A stretch of DNA of 64,000 nucleotides from Streptococcus henryi DSM 19005 (GCF_000376985.1 NZ_AQYA01000034.1:62001-126000), one strand, 5' to 3'. Counted from the stretch's first letter, positions 16,713 to 27,912 are shown. Notes: generated from the letters alone by a model not told the origin. Numbers and translations are program-made.

Positions 16713-19700
16713 CTCCTCTGTATCTATTTTCTTGCCCTGCATGAGGTTCAAAAAGCCTTGGCGTTTTTCTTTGCGTGGCAAGTGATAGAGTTGTCTTGCA
16801 TAGGGCATATGGCGGTCAGCCTCAAAACGGGTAATAGCCTTAAGCTGTTCCCCTTGGACTGACTTGCCATCCTGGCTATAGGGGTTAATTAAAAATTTTC
16901 CTTGGCGAATGGCTTGCGCTGCTTCTTGGTAAAGTTGCTTATTATAAGCGAGCAGGATTGCCATCTCTTCTTGACTGTAGACAGAGTCATTCAAATGATA
17001 GGCACCGCCTGCCAAATGTTCTTTCTCATCTTCTAAAAAGAGACCACGATAGGTTAACTCCTTGTGTAAGGTTTCAGGAATTTTTTCCAAGGTTTTAACA
17101 CGTGACAAATCAGCTTTGGGCTCCTGCATTTGCAAGTACATGGCCCCAAAAATTTTATCGCTGTCAGACAATTCCCGTTTGTCACGAACAGCCTGCATAT
17201 AGGTCACAAGCTGAGGACTCAATCCATTATAGAATTTCTGAATATCAAAAGTGTTCTTACTTGATTTATAATCCACAATTCCCAGACTGCCGTCAGCCAT
17301 GCGATCAATACGGTCAATAATCCCATTGATGCGTACAGCATTGTCCAGCATAAGCTCAAAGCGCTCTTCTTGGCTCTCAACCTCAATCTGGTTTTCACGT
17401 TGTAAAATGGTTGCTGTGGTCTTGGCTATGTCTTCCAAAACCTCAAGTGCATAACGACTCTCTTCATCTTCCTCATAAAGGGCTTTGAAGGTTTCTTCTT
17501 GATTGGTCCTCTGAATGGCCTGACTCATCTTGTCATCAAAATCTTGCTCAGACTGGTCCTTCATAACCAACTCAAAGACACGGTGCAAATATGTCCCGTG
17601 ATTTCTAGCATCAGGATGGATAGACTCTTGCTCCTGCAAGCCCAGAACATAGTTCAAGAAGTAGAGGTATTGATTATTGTAAAAGGTTGTCAAACCAGAT
17701 GAAGACAGGTTGATAGGCTCATCTTCTGGGAAACGCGCAGCCATAACCTCGGAAGCCACCTGCTTGGTTGCCATGGTATCGGTAATTTGCGGAATCTCAA
17801 TTCCTTCCTGCACCAGCTTCTTGCGCAAATAACGAACCGCTACCGACCAAAAGGTCTGCTCTTCCTGACTCATATCCTTTTCTTGGGAAATAGCAGAGCG
17901 GTTAAGATCAATTACCCGAGACAAAAGAGCCTTATAATTGCCGATGTCCTCAGCCTGTCTTGAAAGACGGTTACGTCCCTTATCTACCACTGGTACGCCA
18001 AACTGATGGAGATCAGATAAGTAGCTGGAGATATTGTCCTCAGCCTCGTTGAGAATTTGAGGCATGCTCAAAACCAGCTCTTGAGTAGCAGAGTTAAAGA
18101 GGGAGAGAGCCGCAAAATGATTTTTCTTGAGATTGTCTCGCGTTGGAATGTCAAAATGATGACCATCTGCTGTCGCTTCATTGATTTTTGCACGCTCTTC
18201 ATCTGAAATCAGACTGCGGTTTTGTGCAACTTTTGGAAAGTTAGATTGAGTCAAACCAAGTGCGAAAACAAATTTGTTGGTATGGGGTTCTACCAAATCA
18301 TAGGATTTAACAGTCACCACATCTACTGTTGCTGGAACCATGCGGTAGTCAGCTGACAGCATTCCTGACCTTAAAAGAGACAAACAGTCATCCAGAGAAA
18401 TTTTTTGGTCTCCAAAAATGGTATGGAATTGTTGCAGGATGGATGTAAAAGACCGCCAAACCTGCTCTTGCTTTTCTTGTTCAATCTCGGATAAACCAGC
18501 TGATAGCTCTGCCATGTTCTCAGAAAAGGAAATAGCTTCTAAAAATGTGGTCACTTTTTTGAGCAAACTTGATCCTAACTGCTTTCTGGCCTTGACCAAG
18601 TCTTGTAGGGGAGCCATAAGTTCTGTACGAAGACTATTGAGAGCTTTTAAGTTATACTTACCATTTGTGATGGTGAAATCTTTGAAAAACTTTGACTGGC
18701 CCTTAATATCAGCATAGGTCAGGTACTGCTCAAACTTATCCAGTTGGTCTTGGCTAATCTTTCCATAGAGACCTGACTTGAGCAGGTTAATGACATCCTC
18801 TGCCCTGAAATTATAGCGCTTAACCCGCTCCAGAGAATCCATAAAATGGACAAGGGGATGGGCACTCATAGACTCAGCCTTACCAAAATAATAAGGAATC
18901 TCATATTTGTCGAAAATCTTCCCAACCTGTAACTTGTATGACTCCACATCACCCAGAAGGACTAAGATGTCTTTGTAGCGATGGCCTTCATAGAGTTTCT
19001 GACGAATGGCCTTGGCGAGGTGTTCCACTTCTTCTTTTTGATTAATAGCATCCCAGATTTGAAAATGCTTCTTATCGTCTTCAGTTAGGACAAGGTCTGT
19101 CTGGCTAAAGTCATGCTTGGCCTCAAAGAGTTTTGATAATTTAGCAAAGGCTTCTAGACCTTGCTCCTCAGAAGTCACGAAGTTAGGTTTTACCTGAAAT
19201 TTTCCTGATAAGTTACGTAAAAAATCAAGACCTGCCTGATAAACATTACCAGCTGAAAAAGTTGATTTATAGGCTTTCTGACTAACATAAGTCCCAATGA
19301 CAACCTCTGTCCCATGCTCATGAAGAAGACTAATCAGATTTTCTTCCTCTGCAGAAAAGCGGGTAAAGCCATCAACAATAAGGACTAGATTAGAGAGTTC
19401 ACTATCTAGCTGACCGGATGCCACCTGTTCCGCAAAAAAGGCTGTTTTGGTCTGATTGTCGTAATTACCTGCCCTTAAAATGTCTTCAAGTGCTGTAAAA
19501 ATCGTGATTAAGTCTTCCTGCTTCTCAGGTGAACTCAATTCTGTCAATTCCAAAACAGTCATATTGGAAGCCTTCAATTCCTTGTACAAGTCCACCAATT
19601 GATTGATGAAATTGCTGTCCTGCTTGAGCCGCCCAAATACTTTGAGGTCTGTATCTGATAAATTAGCCAGAACACGATAAATAATCATGGCAAGCCCTTT

Positions 19701-19949
19701 GTCGTCAAGACTCTCCTTTTGGTTGGGAGCATTAAGCACAAAGTATCTAGCCATCTGAGCAAAACGTGTAATAGTAATGGCAAAAGAGGCCTGCTGAGGT
19801 AATGCCTCTAGGACCGCACGTTCTTTTTCAAAAGACAGAGAGTTTGGGGCAATATAGAAGACCCGTTTACCATCCTCAGCTGCTTCTGTCGCCTCCTTAG
19901 CCAGAATCTGTGTCATATTATACTGAATATCGCTATAAAGTAATTTCAT
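16695..19949 (-). CDS. rexB: RexB (AddB), ATP-dependent nuclease subunit B
   Basis: A 1084-residue protein, near the usual size for streptococcal RexB. The N-terminus MKLLYSDIQYNMTQILAKEA and FYIAPNSLSFEKERAVLE lacks a good Walker A, as is normal for the streptococcal/lactococcal RexB branch. The C-terminal RecB-type nuclease motif is clear as GIIDRIDRMADGSLGIVDYKSS. It acts with RexA on double-strand DNA ends. It is the first gene of the rex operon. Its last residues (EEEDNDL) recur in nearly the same form at the end of the DUF1349 protein (GEDNDL) because of the duplicated junction. Confidence 0.95.
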   Translation of the reverse strand: MKLLYSDIQYNMTQILAKEATEAAEDGKRVFYIAPNSLSFEKERAVLEALPQQASFAITITRFAQMARYFVLNAPNQKESLDDKGLAMIIYRVLANLSDTDLKVFGRLKQDSNFINQLVDLYKELKASNMTVLELTELSSPEKQEDLITIFTALEDILRAGNYDNQTKTAFFAEQVASGQLDSELSNLVLIVDGFTRFSAEEENLISLLHEHGTEVVIGTYVSQKAYKSTFSAGNVYQAGLDFLRNLSGKFQVKPNFVTSEEQGLEAFAKLSKLFEAKHDFSQTDLVLTEDDKKHFQIWDAINQKEEVEHLAKAIRQKLYEGHRYKDILVLLGDVESYKLQVGKIFDKYEIPYYFGKAESMSAHPLVHFMDSLERVKRYNFRAEDVINLLKSGLYGKISQDQLDKFEQYLTYADIKGQSKFFKDFTITNGKYNLKALNSLRTELMAPLQDLVKARKQLGSSLLKKVTTFLEAISFSENMAELSAGLSEIEQEKQEQVWRSFTSILQQFHTIFGDQKISLDDCLSLLRSGMLSADYRMVPATVDVVTVKSYDLVEPHTNKFVFALGLTQSNFPKVAQNRSLISDEERAKINEATADGHHFDIPTRDNLKKNHFAALSLFNSATQELVLSMPQILNEAEDNISSYLSDLHQFGVPVVDKGRNRLSRQAEDIGNYKALLSRVIDLNRSAISQEKDMSQEEQTFWSVAVRYLRKKLVQEGIEIPQITDTMATKQVASEVMAARFPEDEPINLSSSGLTTFYNNQYLYFLNYVLGLQEQESIHPDARNHGTYLHRVFELVMKDQSEQDFDDKMSQAIQRTNQEETFKALYEEDEESRYALEVLEDIAKTTATILQRENQIEVESQEERFELMLDNAVRINGIIDRIDRMADGSLGIVDYKSSKNTFDIQKFYNGLSPQLVTYMQAVRDKRELSDSDKIFGAMYLQMQEPKADLSRVKTLEKIPETLHKELTYRGLFLEDEKEHLAGGAYHLNDSVYSQEEMAILLAYNKQLYQEAAQAIRQGKFLINPYSQDGKSVQGEQLKAITRFEADRHMPYARQLYHLPRKEKRQGFLNLMQGKKIDTEEEDNDL

Positions 19950-20152
19950 TATTTCTCCTTGAAAGAGTTTCTTAGAAACTATTATATCATTGAATAGGCT
20001 AAACGGTGATAAATCAGCATGAAAAACAAGGGCTATCCTGACATTTTAAGATAGCTGACATAGTTTGTTAATTGAGTCTGGAATTACCTTTTTAGCTTTG
20101 CTATGACACAAAAAGAACTGAGATTCCCCCAGTCCAGTTCAATATATATTCT

Positions 20153-20842
20153 TTATTTCAATTCTTCGGCGTAACGAATCCCAGCTTCCTTGCGGATATT
20201 GTTAATGAATTCTTCATGATTGATACGGGAATTTAGTTTTACCTTAATAACGCAACCAATTTCGTCCTTGTCACTATTAGCCTGATAGAGTGGCGTATAT
20301 TCCATCAAATCATTATGCATGCCTTTTAGTTTAATATTGTTGATAATCAAGTACTGCAGGAGCTTATCCAAGGATTCCAGATTGCAGAAAACGACATAGG
20401 CATTTAGATTTTGTGATCTTCGACGAAAATAATCAAGGACAGGGTAGAGAATTGACATAATAGCAATTATAGAGAAAAAACCGACAAGCGCAGCTATGTA
20501 AAAACCGACACCTATAGCTAAGCCTAATGCAGCTGACACCCAGATACCTGCAGCACTGGTTAATCCACGTACCTGATTTTGCTTGGTAACCAAAATAGTA
20601 CCCGCACCCAGAAAACCAATACCACTAACTACTTGAGCTGCCATACGAGTTGGATCACCGGCTCCATAGTAGTGATAAATATACTGATTGGTCATCATAA
20701 CAAGACTAGCACCCAGACAGACCAACATATATGTTCGAATTGAAGCTGACTGGGTATTTTGGTCACGTTCGTAACCGATAATTCCTCCGACAAGAATTGC
20801 CATGAGGATCCTTGTGAAAATTGTCCAGAAATTTAATGTCAT
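20153..20842 (-). CDS. MgtC/SapB family membrane protein
   Basis: A 229-residue protein. The first 140 residues hold four or five membrane helices with the family signature ILVGGIIGYERDQ, RTYMLVCLGASLVMM, VVSGIGFLGAGTI and GLTSAAGIWVSAALGLAIG. The C-terminal part is a soluble ACT-like domain. MgtC-type proteins influence magnesium homeostasis and F-ATPase activity; the exact role here is unknown. An ATG at 20842 with GGAGGGG is preferred over a TTG four codons earlier. It is divergent from the metallopeptidase gene. Confidence 0.88.
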   Translation of the reverse strand: MTLNFWTIFTRILMAILVGGIIGYERDQNTQSASIRTYMLVCLGASLVMMTNQYIYHYYGAGDPTRMAAQVVSGIGFLGAGTILVTKQNQVRGLTSAAGIWVSAALGLAIGVGFYIAALVGFFSIIAIMSILYPVLDYFRRRSQNLNAYVVFCNLESLDKLLQYLIINNIKLKGMHNDLMEYTPLYQANSDKDEIGCVIKVKLNSRINHEEFINNIRKEAGIRYAEELK

Positions 20843-21088
20843 TGTCCCCTCCAATCATTGATTTACTTAGTAAAATGTATTTCTCTTACTCACATTATAT
20901 CAAAAAATGACCTATTACTCTCATTTTCAAGTCAGTGCTTTGGACAACCTCTAGTGATGGTAATTGATGAGAACACTAAAAGAGAATATAAAAATTATAG
21001 CTCTGCTATGTCCCAAAAAACAAGTAAAAGGACATGCAATTTTGATCAAAATCTTTTATAATAAAAGAAAAAACTGTGAGGATGCGTC

Positions 21089-21991
21089 ATGAAAATTGAT
21101 GATTTGCGTAAAAGCAAAAATATTGAAGACCGTCGTGGGCAAAGTTCTGGGGGCTATAGTGGGGGCTCTGCTGGCTCTGGGATGTTGCTACAACTTCTTT
21201 TATCCCGCACAGGATGGAAGACTAAACTGATTATTCTTATCTTACTTTTTGTTATCGGTGGTAGTGGTTTTTCTGGGATTTTAACAGGTGGTAATACATC
21301 TAATCCTTATCAATCCGCCAATATCACGACTACTAGCGGTCTTGAAGTTTCAGATGAGGATGCTGATTTTGTTAGCAAGGTTTTTGCTTCAACCGAAGAC
21401 TATTGGGATCAAACCTTTAAAGATGAAGGCCTAACTTATCAAGCACCGACTTTAGTTCTTTATACTGGCTCTACTCAGACTGGTTGTGGAACAGGACAAG
21501 CATCATCTGGTCCTTTCTATTGTTCAGCTGACAAAAAAGTTTATCTAGATTTATCATTCTATGAAGAGTTGTCTACAAAGTATGGTGCTGCTGGAGACTT
21601 TGCCATGGCCTATGTTATTGCACATGAAGTGGGACACCATGTGCAGAATGAACTTGGTACCATGTCCGCTTATCATAAAAAATACCAAAGCCTGTCTGAA
21701 AAGGATGCTAATGCCCTTAATGTCCGCCTCGAACTTCAAGCAGACTACTATGCAGGAGCCTGGGCAAATTATGTTCAAGGGGAGGGACTTCTTGAAGAAG
21801 GGGATTTTGAAGAAGCCATGACTGCTGCCCATGCTGTTGGTGATGATCACTTGCAAAAAGAAGCTTATGGGAAAACATATCCTGATAGTTTCACTCATGG
21901 CACATCGGAGCAACGTAAACGTTGGTTTAATCGTGGCTTTGAATACGGCGATATTGAACACGGTGACACCTTTAGCGCCAGCTCACTCTAA
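21089..21991 (+). CDS. ypfJ: YpfJ-like neutral zinc metallopeptidase
   Basis: A 300-residue protein of the putative neutral zinc metallopeptidase family. A Gly/Ser-rich N-terminus with DRRGQSSGG is followed by one membrane segment at about residues 45-62 and an extracellular catalytic domain. AHEVGHHVQNELG gives His179, Glu180 and His183 as a zinc site. The downstream LELQADYYAGAWAN supplies the likely third ligand. The protein is presumably anchored with its domain outside the cell. The substrate is unknown. GTGAGGA precedes the ATG and a terminator follows. Confidence 0.88.
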   Translation: MKIDDLRKSKNIEDRRGQSSGGYSGGSAGSGMLLQLLLSRTGWKTKLIILILLFVIGGSGFSGILTGGNTSNPYQSANITTTSGLEVSDEDADFVSKVFASTEDYWDQTFKDEGLTYQAPTLVLYTGSTQTGCGTGQASSGPFYCSADKKVYLDLSFYEELSTKYGAAGDFAMAYVIAHEVGHHVQNELGTMSAYHKKYQSLSEKDANALNVRLELQADYYAGAWANYVQGEGLLEEGDFEEAMTAAHAVGDDHLQKEAYGKTYPDSFTHGTSEQRKRWFNRGFEYGDIEHGDTFSASSL

Positions 21992-22001
21992 AAGTATTTA
22001 A

Positions 22002-22027
22002 CTGTTGGACAAGTCCAGCAGTTTTTT
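22002..22027 (+). terminator. Terminator of the zinc peptidase gene
   Basis: CTGTTGGAC pairs with GTCCAGCAG around a two-base loop (one G-U pair), followed by six T residues. Confidence 0.75.
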
Positions 22028-22046
22028 CTATCATTTTAGATAAAAT

Positions 22047-22079
22047 AAAGGACAAGATTCCGCATTGGACTTGTCCTTT
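22047..22079. terminator. Bidirectional terminator
   Basis: A perfect 10-bp stem, AAAGGACAAG with CTTGTCCTTT, with T-rich flanks on both strands. It lies between the convergent peptidase and HAD genes. Confidence 0.75.
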
Positions 22080-22085
22080 CATTTT

Positions 22086-22988
22086 TTAATGACTGTATTT
22101 TAGTCGTAATACTTTTTCTTGTTGTTTACTCAAGCGAAGTAAGATAACGACTTTATCAATGCTCATATTGCTTTCAAGCAGGCGTTCTGCTGCCATCATG
22201 AGACCATTGTTGATTCCCATCTCAAGAATAGGGTTCTTCTTATCGTTGACATCAAAGATAAATTTGTTATCTGGAAGGTCAAATAGAACCTTAACAGCTC
22301 CAAAAAGCTGTTCAAAGTTATCAATAGCCACGTCGTAAACTGGCTTAATACCAGGCTTTAGACTTCGACCACGGTGATTAAACCACATAGAATGCCATCC
22401 CCCGTTAAAAGCTCCCATAATATCATTATCATAAGAATCCCCAACATAAAGAGTTGTTGATGGGTTCATGTCAAATTGCTCCGCTGCCAAGTTGAAGATT
22501 TCCTTCTCTGGTTTTTGGAAGCCTGTTGCCTGACTGACAATGACTCGCTTAGGGTCGACATAGTCATAAAGACCTAGCTTTTTAACTTTTTTCAACTGAT
22601 GCTCTGTTGGACCATTTGTGATAATCCCCATTGGCACACCTTTTGATTTAAGAAAGTCCAATGTCATGCGCATTTCATCCAACATGGTAATATTTTCAAG
22701 TTCATTTTCATAAACTTCTTGAAAATGCACACCTGTAGCTTCATCAACCTCACGGTATCCGAACTCTAACAAGGTCTCCTTACAACGCCAGAAACGGAAG
22801 TACTCTGTTGTCCATTCTCCTGCCATAACACGTGGGAAACCAACGTCAGAATAATGACGGAAACGAATGTAAGCCTGGTTGATGTGACTCATATCAAAGT
22901 CAGGGAAACATTTCTCAACCGCAATACGATAGGGTGCTTGCTGGTCATAAATCGTGTCATCAACATCAAAAACAATCGAAGTAATCAT
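22086..22988 (-). CDS. HAD-superfamily hydrolase (YjjG/pyrimidine 5'-nucleotidase-like)
   Basis: A 300-residue HAD phosphatase. Motif I is IVFDVDDTIYD with nucleophile Asp8 and Asp10. Motif II is GIITNGPT, then a Lys in FQKPEKEIF, and motif III/IV is LYVGDSYDNDIMGAFNGGW. The core resembles YjjG nucleotidases. The C-terminus is about 60 residues longer than usual, with NKKNPILEMGINNGLMMAAERLLESNMSIDKV rendered as a short helical tail of unknown role. The substrate is probably a nucleotide or small phosphorylated metabolite. Confidence 0.82.
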   Translation of the reverse strand: MITSIVFDVDDTIYDQQAPYRIAVEKCFPDFDMSHINQAYIRFRHYSDVGFPRVMAGEWTTEYFRFWRCKETLLEFGYREVDEATGVHFQEVYENELENITMLDEMRMTLDFLKSKGVPMGIITNGPTEHQLKKVKKLGLYDYVDPKRVIVSQATGFQKPEKEIFNLAAEQFDMNPSTTLYVGDSYDNDIMGAFNGGWHSMWFNHRGRSLKPGIKPVYDVAIDNFEQLFGAVKVLFDLPDNKFIFDVNDKKNPILEMGINNGLMMAAERLLESNMSIDKVVILLRLSKQQEKVLRLKYSH

Positions 22989-23137
22989 GATTTTCTTTAT
23001 TCTCCAAATTTTTCAATTCCGTTTGCTATTATACCTTGTTTATAGGTATTTTTCAATTTAATTCCACAATTTGTCTTGGTCCCAAATTATTCCGAAAGAG
23101 ATGATATTTAATATTTCTTATCCTATCTCTCTAAAGA

Positions 23138-23165
23138 TAAAAAATGCTGGACTTCTGCCCAGCAT
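23138..23165 (-). terminator. Nitroreductase terminator
   Basis: ATGCTGG pairs with CCAGCAT (23144-23150 and 23159-23165). On the minus strand a run of T residues follows. Confidence 0.75.
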
Positions 23166-23177
23166 CACTTACTATTT

Positions 23178-23828
23178 CTATAAAAACTGACACACGTCCT
23201 CTGTTGTGTATCGTGTGGATTTGATTTCACTTGGTAGGTTATTAGGATCTGGTTTACCAATAGCAATAGCCATATTTGGCACATAGCGTTCAGGATCTAG
23301 TCCCAGTGTCTCTGCTGCCACTTTTGCATTATAACCTTGAATGGCATTTGTCTCATAACCATGTCCACGCGCTACTAGCATGAACTGCATTGTTGCAAGT
23401 GAACTATTTGTCTTAGCATCATGAATTAAACCTTCGTAGGAGGCTGCTTCATAAAGTGGTAAAAATGTTTTCAGAACCTCATCGCGTTTTTCAGCTGTTA
23501 TTCGACCATCCTCATATGCTTTATTCCATAAATCACGATATGATTTGTATGCTTGTGTATCACCAAAGACGAATATAATTGCTGATGATGTTTCTAGTTG
23601 AGGCTTGTTAAACTTCATAAAGAAGGAAGCAAGCTTTTCTTTTCCTTCCACTGTATCAACAATGACAAATCGCCAAGGCTGTAAATTACAAGCTGAAGGT
23701 GCTGTAATAGCTTCAGAAATCATTGTTTGTAATTCATCTCGACTGATTTTAACCTTGGGATCAAAATGACGAACAGAATGTCGATTGATTAGCACATCTT
23801 CAAAATTATTATTGATAAAATGTGACAT
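23178..23828 (-). CDS. Nitroreductase family flavoprotein
   Basis: A 216-residue FMN-dependent nitroreductase. The signatures are NRHSVRHFDPKVKISRDEL, APSACNLQPWRFVIVD, and near the C-terminus GYNAKVAAETLGLDPERYVPNMAIAIGKPD. It would use NAD(P)H to reduce nitro compounds or quinones in the cytoplasm. The ATG at 23828 with AGAGG is preferred over an upstream codon at 23858. It stands alone, followed by a terminator, and a MITE-like repeat lies directly upstream. Confidence 0.9.
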   Translation of the reverse strand: MSHFINNNFEDVLINRHSVRHFDPKVKISRDELQTMISEAITAPSACNLQPWRFVIVDTVEGKEKLASFFMKFNKPQLETSSAIIFVFGDTQAYKSYRDLWNKAYEDGRITAEKRDEVLKTFLPLYEAASYEGLIHDAKTNSSLATMQFMLVARGHGYETNAIQGYNAKVAAETLGLDPERYVPNMAIAIGKPDPNNLPSEIKSTRYTTEDVCQFL

Positions 23829-23849
23829 AGAACTACCTCTTTCATATAT

Positions 23850-23954
23850 TATACTCAAAGAAAATCAAAATCAGACTAGACAGACCAAGGCAGACATACC
23901 CGAAGATAGGTAATGAGGTTTAATAAAGTATCATTTTGATTTTCATAGAATACT
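23850..23954. repeat. MITE-like repeat, family A, copy 1
   Basis: About 105 bp with inverted ends, ATACTCAAAGAAAATCAAAA at the left and ATTTTGATTTTCATAGAATA at the right. The inner part shares GGCAGACATA and TATCATTTTGATTTTC with the reverse complement of the copy at 50172-50274. It has no coding capacity. Confidence 0.7.
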
Positions 23955-24056
23955 AGTTTTGTGTTTTTGAAAGCGCTTCGCAAGTCATATTTTAACACTT
24001 TCAAGAGTGAGGTTCAAGAATTAGCAATGTCTCAGAAAAATTATTTTTGTTTTTTT

Positions 24057-24587
24057 CTATTGATTCAACATTTCTTGATAGACACTGTACTCCCTCTCTG
24101 TGTAACAACAGAAAAACACAGTCATCGTATCTTCCGAATGCCTATTCAGCCAGTCGACAACCGTCTTAATGGCTATCTGCGAAGCTTTTTCCAAAGGAAA
24201 CCGATAGGCACCAGTCGAAATACAGGGAAATGCAATACTGCTACAGCAATGTTCAAGTGCCAAATCAAGAGATTTTTGGTAGGCAGATGCCAATAAATCA
24301 CCATCTTCTTTATTTCCTTGATAAACTGGTCCAACTGTATGGATGATATAGTCTGAATTCTGAATATTATAGGCTTTTGTGATTTTCGCCTGACCTGTCT
24401 GGCAACCACCAAGCTTACGACATTCTTCTAGTAAGTCTGGACCAGCTGCACGATGAATGGCACCATCCACTCCTCCACCTCCCAAAAGACTATCATTGGC
24501 AGCATTTACAATTGCCTCAGCTTTAATATCCAAGACACCACCCTGTACAAGTATGATTTGAGACTTTGCATTGACTATATTATCCAT
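24057..24587 (-). CDS. Macrodomain protein (ADP-ribose deacylase type)
   Basis: A 176-residue stand-alone macrodomain. VQGGVLDIKAEAIVNAANDS and LLGGGGVDGAIHRAAGPDLLEECR are the ADP-ribose binding loops, with CISTGAYRFPLEKAS as the second phosphate loop. It probably hydrolyses O-acetyl-ADP-ribose or removes ADP-ribose from proteins, like YmdB or MacroD. AGGAGG precedes the ATG. The lipoprotein gene lies upstream on the same strand, with a 27-bp gap. Confidence 0.92.
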   Translation of the reverse strand: MDNIVNAKSQIILVQGGVLDIKAEAIVNAANDSLLGGGGVDGAIHRAAGPDLLEECRKLGGCQTGQAKITKAYNIQNSDYIIHTVGPVYQGNKEDGDLLASAYQKSLDLALEHCCSSIAFPCISTGAYRFPLEKASQIAIKTVVDWLNRHSEDTMTVFFCCYTEREYSVYQEMLNQ

Positions 24588-24614
24588 ACTGTCCTCCTAT
24601 CCCCTACTATTATT

Positions 24615-25241
24615 TTACTCAGACTCAACAATCGAAGCGAAGCCATTTTGCAAATCAACATTCTCTGTTGGATGAGTATACAAGAGATTAGCTTCATTGC
24701 CTTGGTTCTGCTTAGAAACCAGTACCACTGCTTTGCCATTTTGCAAAGTAAAGAGATAAAATATAGGATTGACAGCATTTTCTGCCCAGTAGATGTAGCT
24801 GTCAACGATTTGATAGTCTGCCTGTCCATTTCCATCGGTCGACCACTCAACTGTCACTGGCACTTCATTTACCGCCACTCGATTATTATTGATATAATCG
24901 ATTTGACCAATGTCTCCCTTTTGCTGACTATCGCCACTTCCTAACTGGACATAGTCAGTTTGATTCATCTGGGCACCCCATTCCACCATAAAATCAGCTA
25001 ACTTACCTGCTTTTTCAGCATTCCAATAGGCCACCTCACTGACACTAGACTGCTCTGATTCCTCAGATTGGCTTTTCTGGTTTTCTTGGTCAATAGCAGA
25101 GCTGGAACTTGACTGAGAAGTACTTGACTGATTTGAATTTGCGCTATCATTCTTTCTTTGACAGCCTGCGCCTGCTAATACAGTCACAAGGACTACAAGC
25201 ATTGATAATGAAAATTTAATTGTTCTCTTAAGTGATTTCAT
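24615..25241 (-). CDS. Lipoprotein, DUF4767-like
   Basis: A 208-residue exported protein from the ATG at 25241, preceded by GAGGAGG. The open frame extends to 25304 without a better start. The signal peptide MKSLKRTIKFSLSMLVVLVT ends in LAGAGC, a lipobox with an unusual Gly at -3. A long Ser/Gln/Asn-rich linker follows. The C-terminal domain (YWNAEKAGKLADFMVEWGAQMNQ, TVEWSTDGNGQADYQIVDSY) resembles DUF4767 of lactic acid bacteria. The function is unknown. Confidence 0.75.
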   Translation of the reverse strand: MKSLKRTIKFSLSMLVVLVTVLAGAGCQRKNDSANSNQSSTSQSSSSSAIDQENQKSQSEESEQSSVSEVAYWNAEKAGKLADFMVEWGAQMNQTDYVQLGSGDSQQKGDIGQIDYINNNRVAVNEVPVTVEWSTDGNGQADYQIVDSYIYWAENAVNPIFYLFTLQNGKAVVLVSKQNQGNEANLLYTHPTENVDLQNGFASIVESE

Positions 25242-25412
25242 AACCTTTTCCTCCTCGATTTCTTTACTTTTATTATACCATTCAACACGAGGAAACGCTT
25301 GCACTTGTCATCTTTCTCTAATAAAACAAAAACAAAGAAAAAAACATGCAATTCATAACCTATTTTCCTCCCCGCTATGCCTATTTTATGGTAAAATAGG
25401 AAGGAAAACTAA

Positions 25413-26915
<1,503 letters not shown>

Positions 26916-26932
26916 AATTAACCATATCTATG

Positions 26933-26963
26933 CTCCTATTGGATTTTCCAGTGGGAGTTTTTT
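26933..26963 (+). terminator. lysS terminator
   Basis: CTCCTATTGGA pairs with TCCAGTGGGAG (two G-U pairs), followed by six T residues. Confidence 0.75.
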
Positions 26964-27027
26964 AAGTGTAGTCATTCTAGGGGTTAATATTTTCATTTTA
27001 TGTATATACACAAAGGATATCTATATT

Positions 27028-27250
27028 ATGAACGTAATTCTTAGAAAAACAGGCAACAGTGCTGTTATTACTATTCCAAATAGAATTAAGGAAGCCTTAG
27101 GGTGCTGAGATTGGCGAAGAAATTGAATTTATAACTCATGGAAATACCGTTGTTATCAAAAAGGCTGAACCAAAGTTTGATTTCGACAAAGAACTCAGCA
27201 AAGCTATGAATCAATATGATGATTTATTGAAAGCCTTGGTGGATAAATGA
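27028..27250 (+). pseudogene. AbrB/MazE-like antitoxin gene with a +1 frameshift
   Basis: The frame starting at 27028 reads MNVILRKTGNSAVITIPNRI then KEALGC and stops at 27106-27108. Removing one G from the GGG at 27100-27102 restores an intact 73-residue antitoxin: LGAEIGEEIEFITHGNTVVI then KKAEPKFDFDKELSKAMNQY, ending ALVDK. The N-terminal swapped-hairpin fold is AbrB/MazE-like DNA binding; the C-terminus would neutralise the toxin. The restored frame overlaps the toxin ATG (ATGA). It may be a real mutation, a sequencing error or a programmed shift. Confidence 0.8.
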
Positions 27251-27654
27251 ACTATTTAACTGCTGAAGATATTATCAGAATTAATGTTATGGTAATTGGC
27301 AGATACTCTCCTAAGGAGTCTGCAGGTATATCTGATTTAAATAGCCTTCAGATGATTGTAGAACCACCTGAGCAGGAAATACTCGGAAAAGTACTTTATC
27401 CAGATATATACAACAAAGCTGCTATTATATGGGTAAACCTTATTAAAAAACATCCTTTTTACAACGCAAATAAGCGCACTGCATTACTTGCATTGCACAT
27501 GTTTCTTTCAATGAACGGTTTCCAATCAAATATTAGCTTTAAAGATGGTTTGGATAAAACAGTAGAAATTTCAACTTTTCAAGGTGATTTTGAAGAATTG
27601 AAAGATAATGTTGTAAATTTTCTCAAATCTGAGGAACGGGTAAGCAAAATTTGA
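27247..27654 (+). CDS. doc: Doc-like toxin (Fic/DOC family)
   Basis: A 135-residue Fic-fold protein with HPFYNANKRTALLA at residues 69-82, matching the Doc motif (HxFxxANKR). Doc toxins phosphorylate elongation factor Tu and block translation. The catalytic His69 and the Asn-Lys-Arg are all present, so the toxin appears active. The antitoxin gene directly upstream, with which it overlaps by four bases, is frameshifted. There is no separate promoter in view, so translation depends on the antitoxin transcript. Confidence 0.85.
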   Translation: MNYLTAEDIIRINVMVIGRYSPKESAGISDLNSLQMIVEPPEQEILGKVLYPDIYNKAAIIWVNLIKKHPFYNANKRTALLALHMFLSMNGFQSNISFKDGLDKTVEISTFQGDFEELKDNVVNFLKSEERVSKI

Positions 27655-27912
27655 CACTCAAAAACATCTAGATACTTTTATATCTGTATTCAGATGTTTG
27701 TTGCAATAAATTTATCATTAATTTTTCACACTAATACTTATGAAATTTAAAAATCTGAATATACCCAATTTCCAAGGATGATTAATTTAATCCATCGTCT
27801 AATTGAATTACTTTTTCGAGTTTGCTGAATTATAGTTTCGTAAAGTAAATCAATAATAGTTTTTCAGATTTTTATTTTAATCAAGTACAATTTTCATCAC
27901 CATCCCAAATCA
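27655..27912. other. AT-rich gap after doc
   Basis: No supported open frame. The stretch lies between doc and the convergent adhesin gene and ends in the terminator at 27913. Confidence 0.5.

Noticed and set aside
20082..20130. GAACTG/CAGTTC stem after the rexB promoter region as a terminator
   Set aside because: The stem is short with a long loop and no clear T run, so it was not listed.
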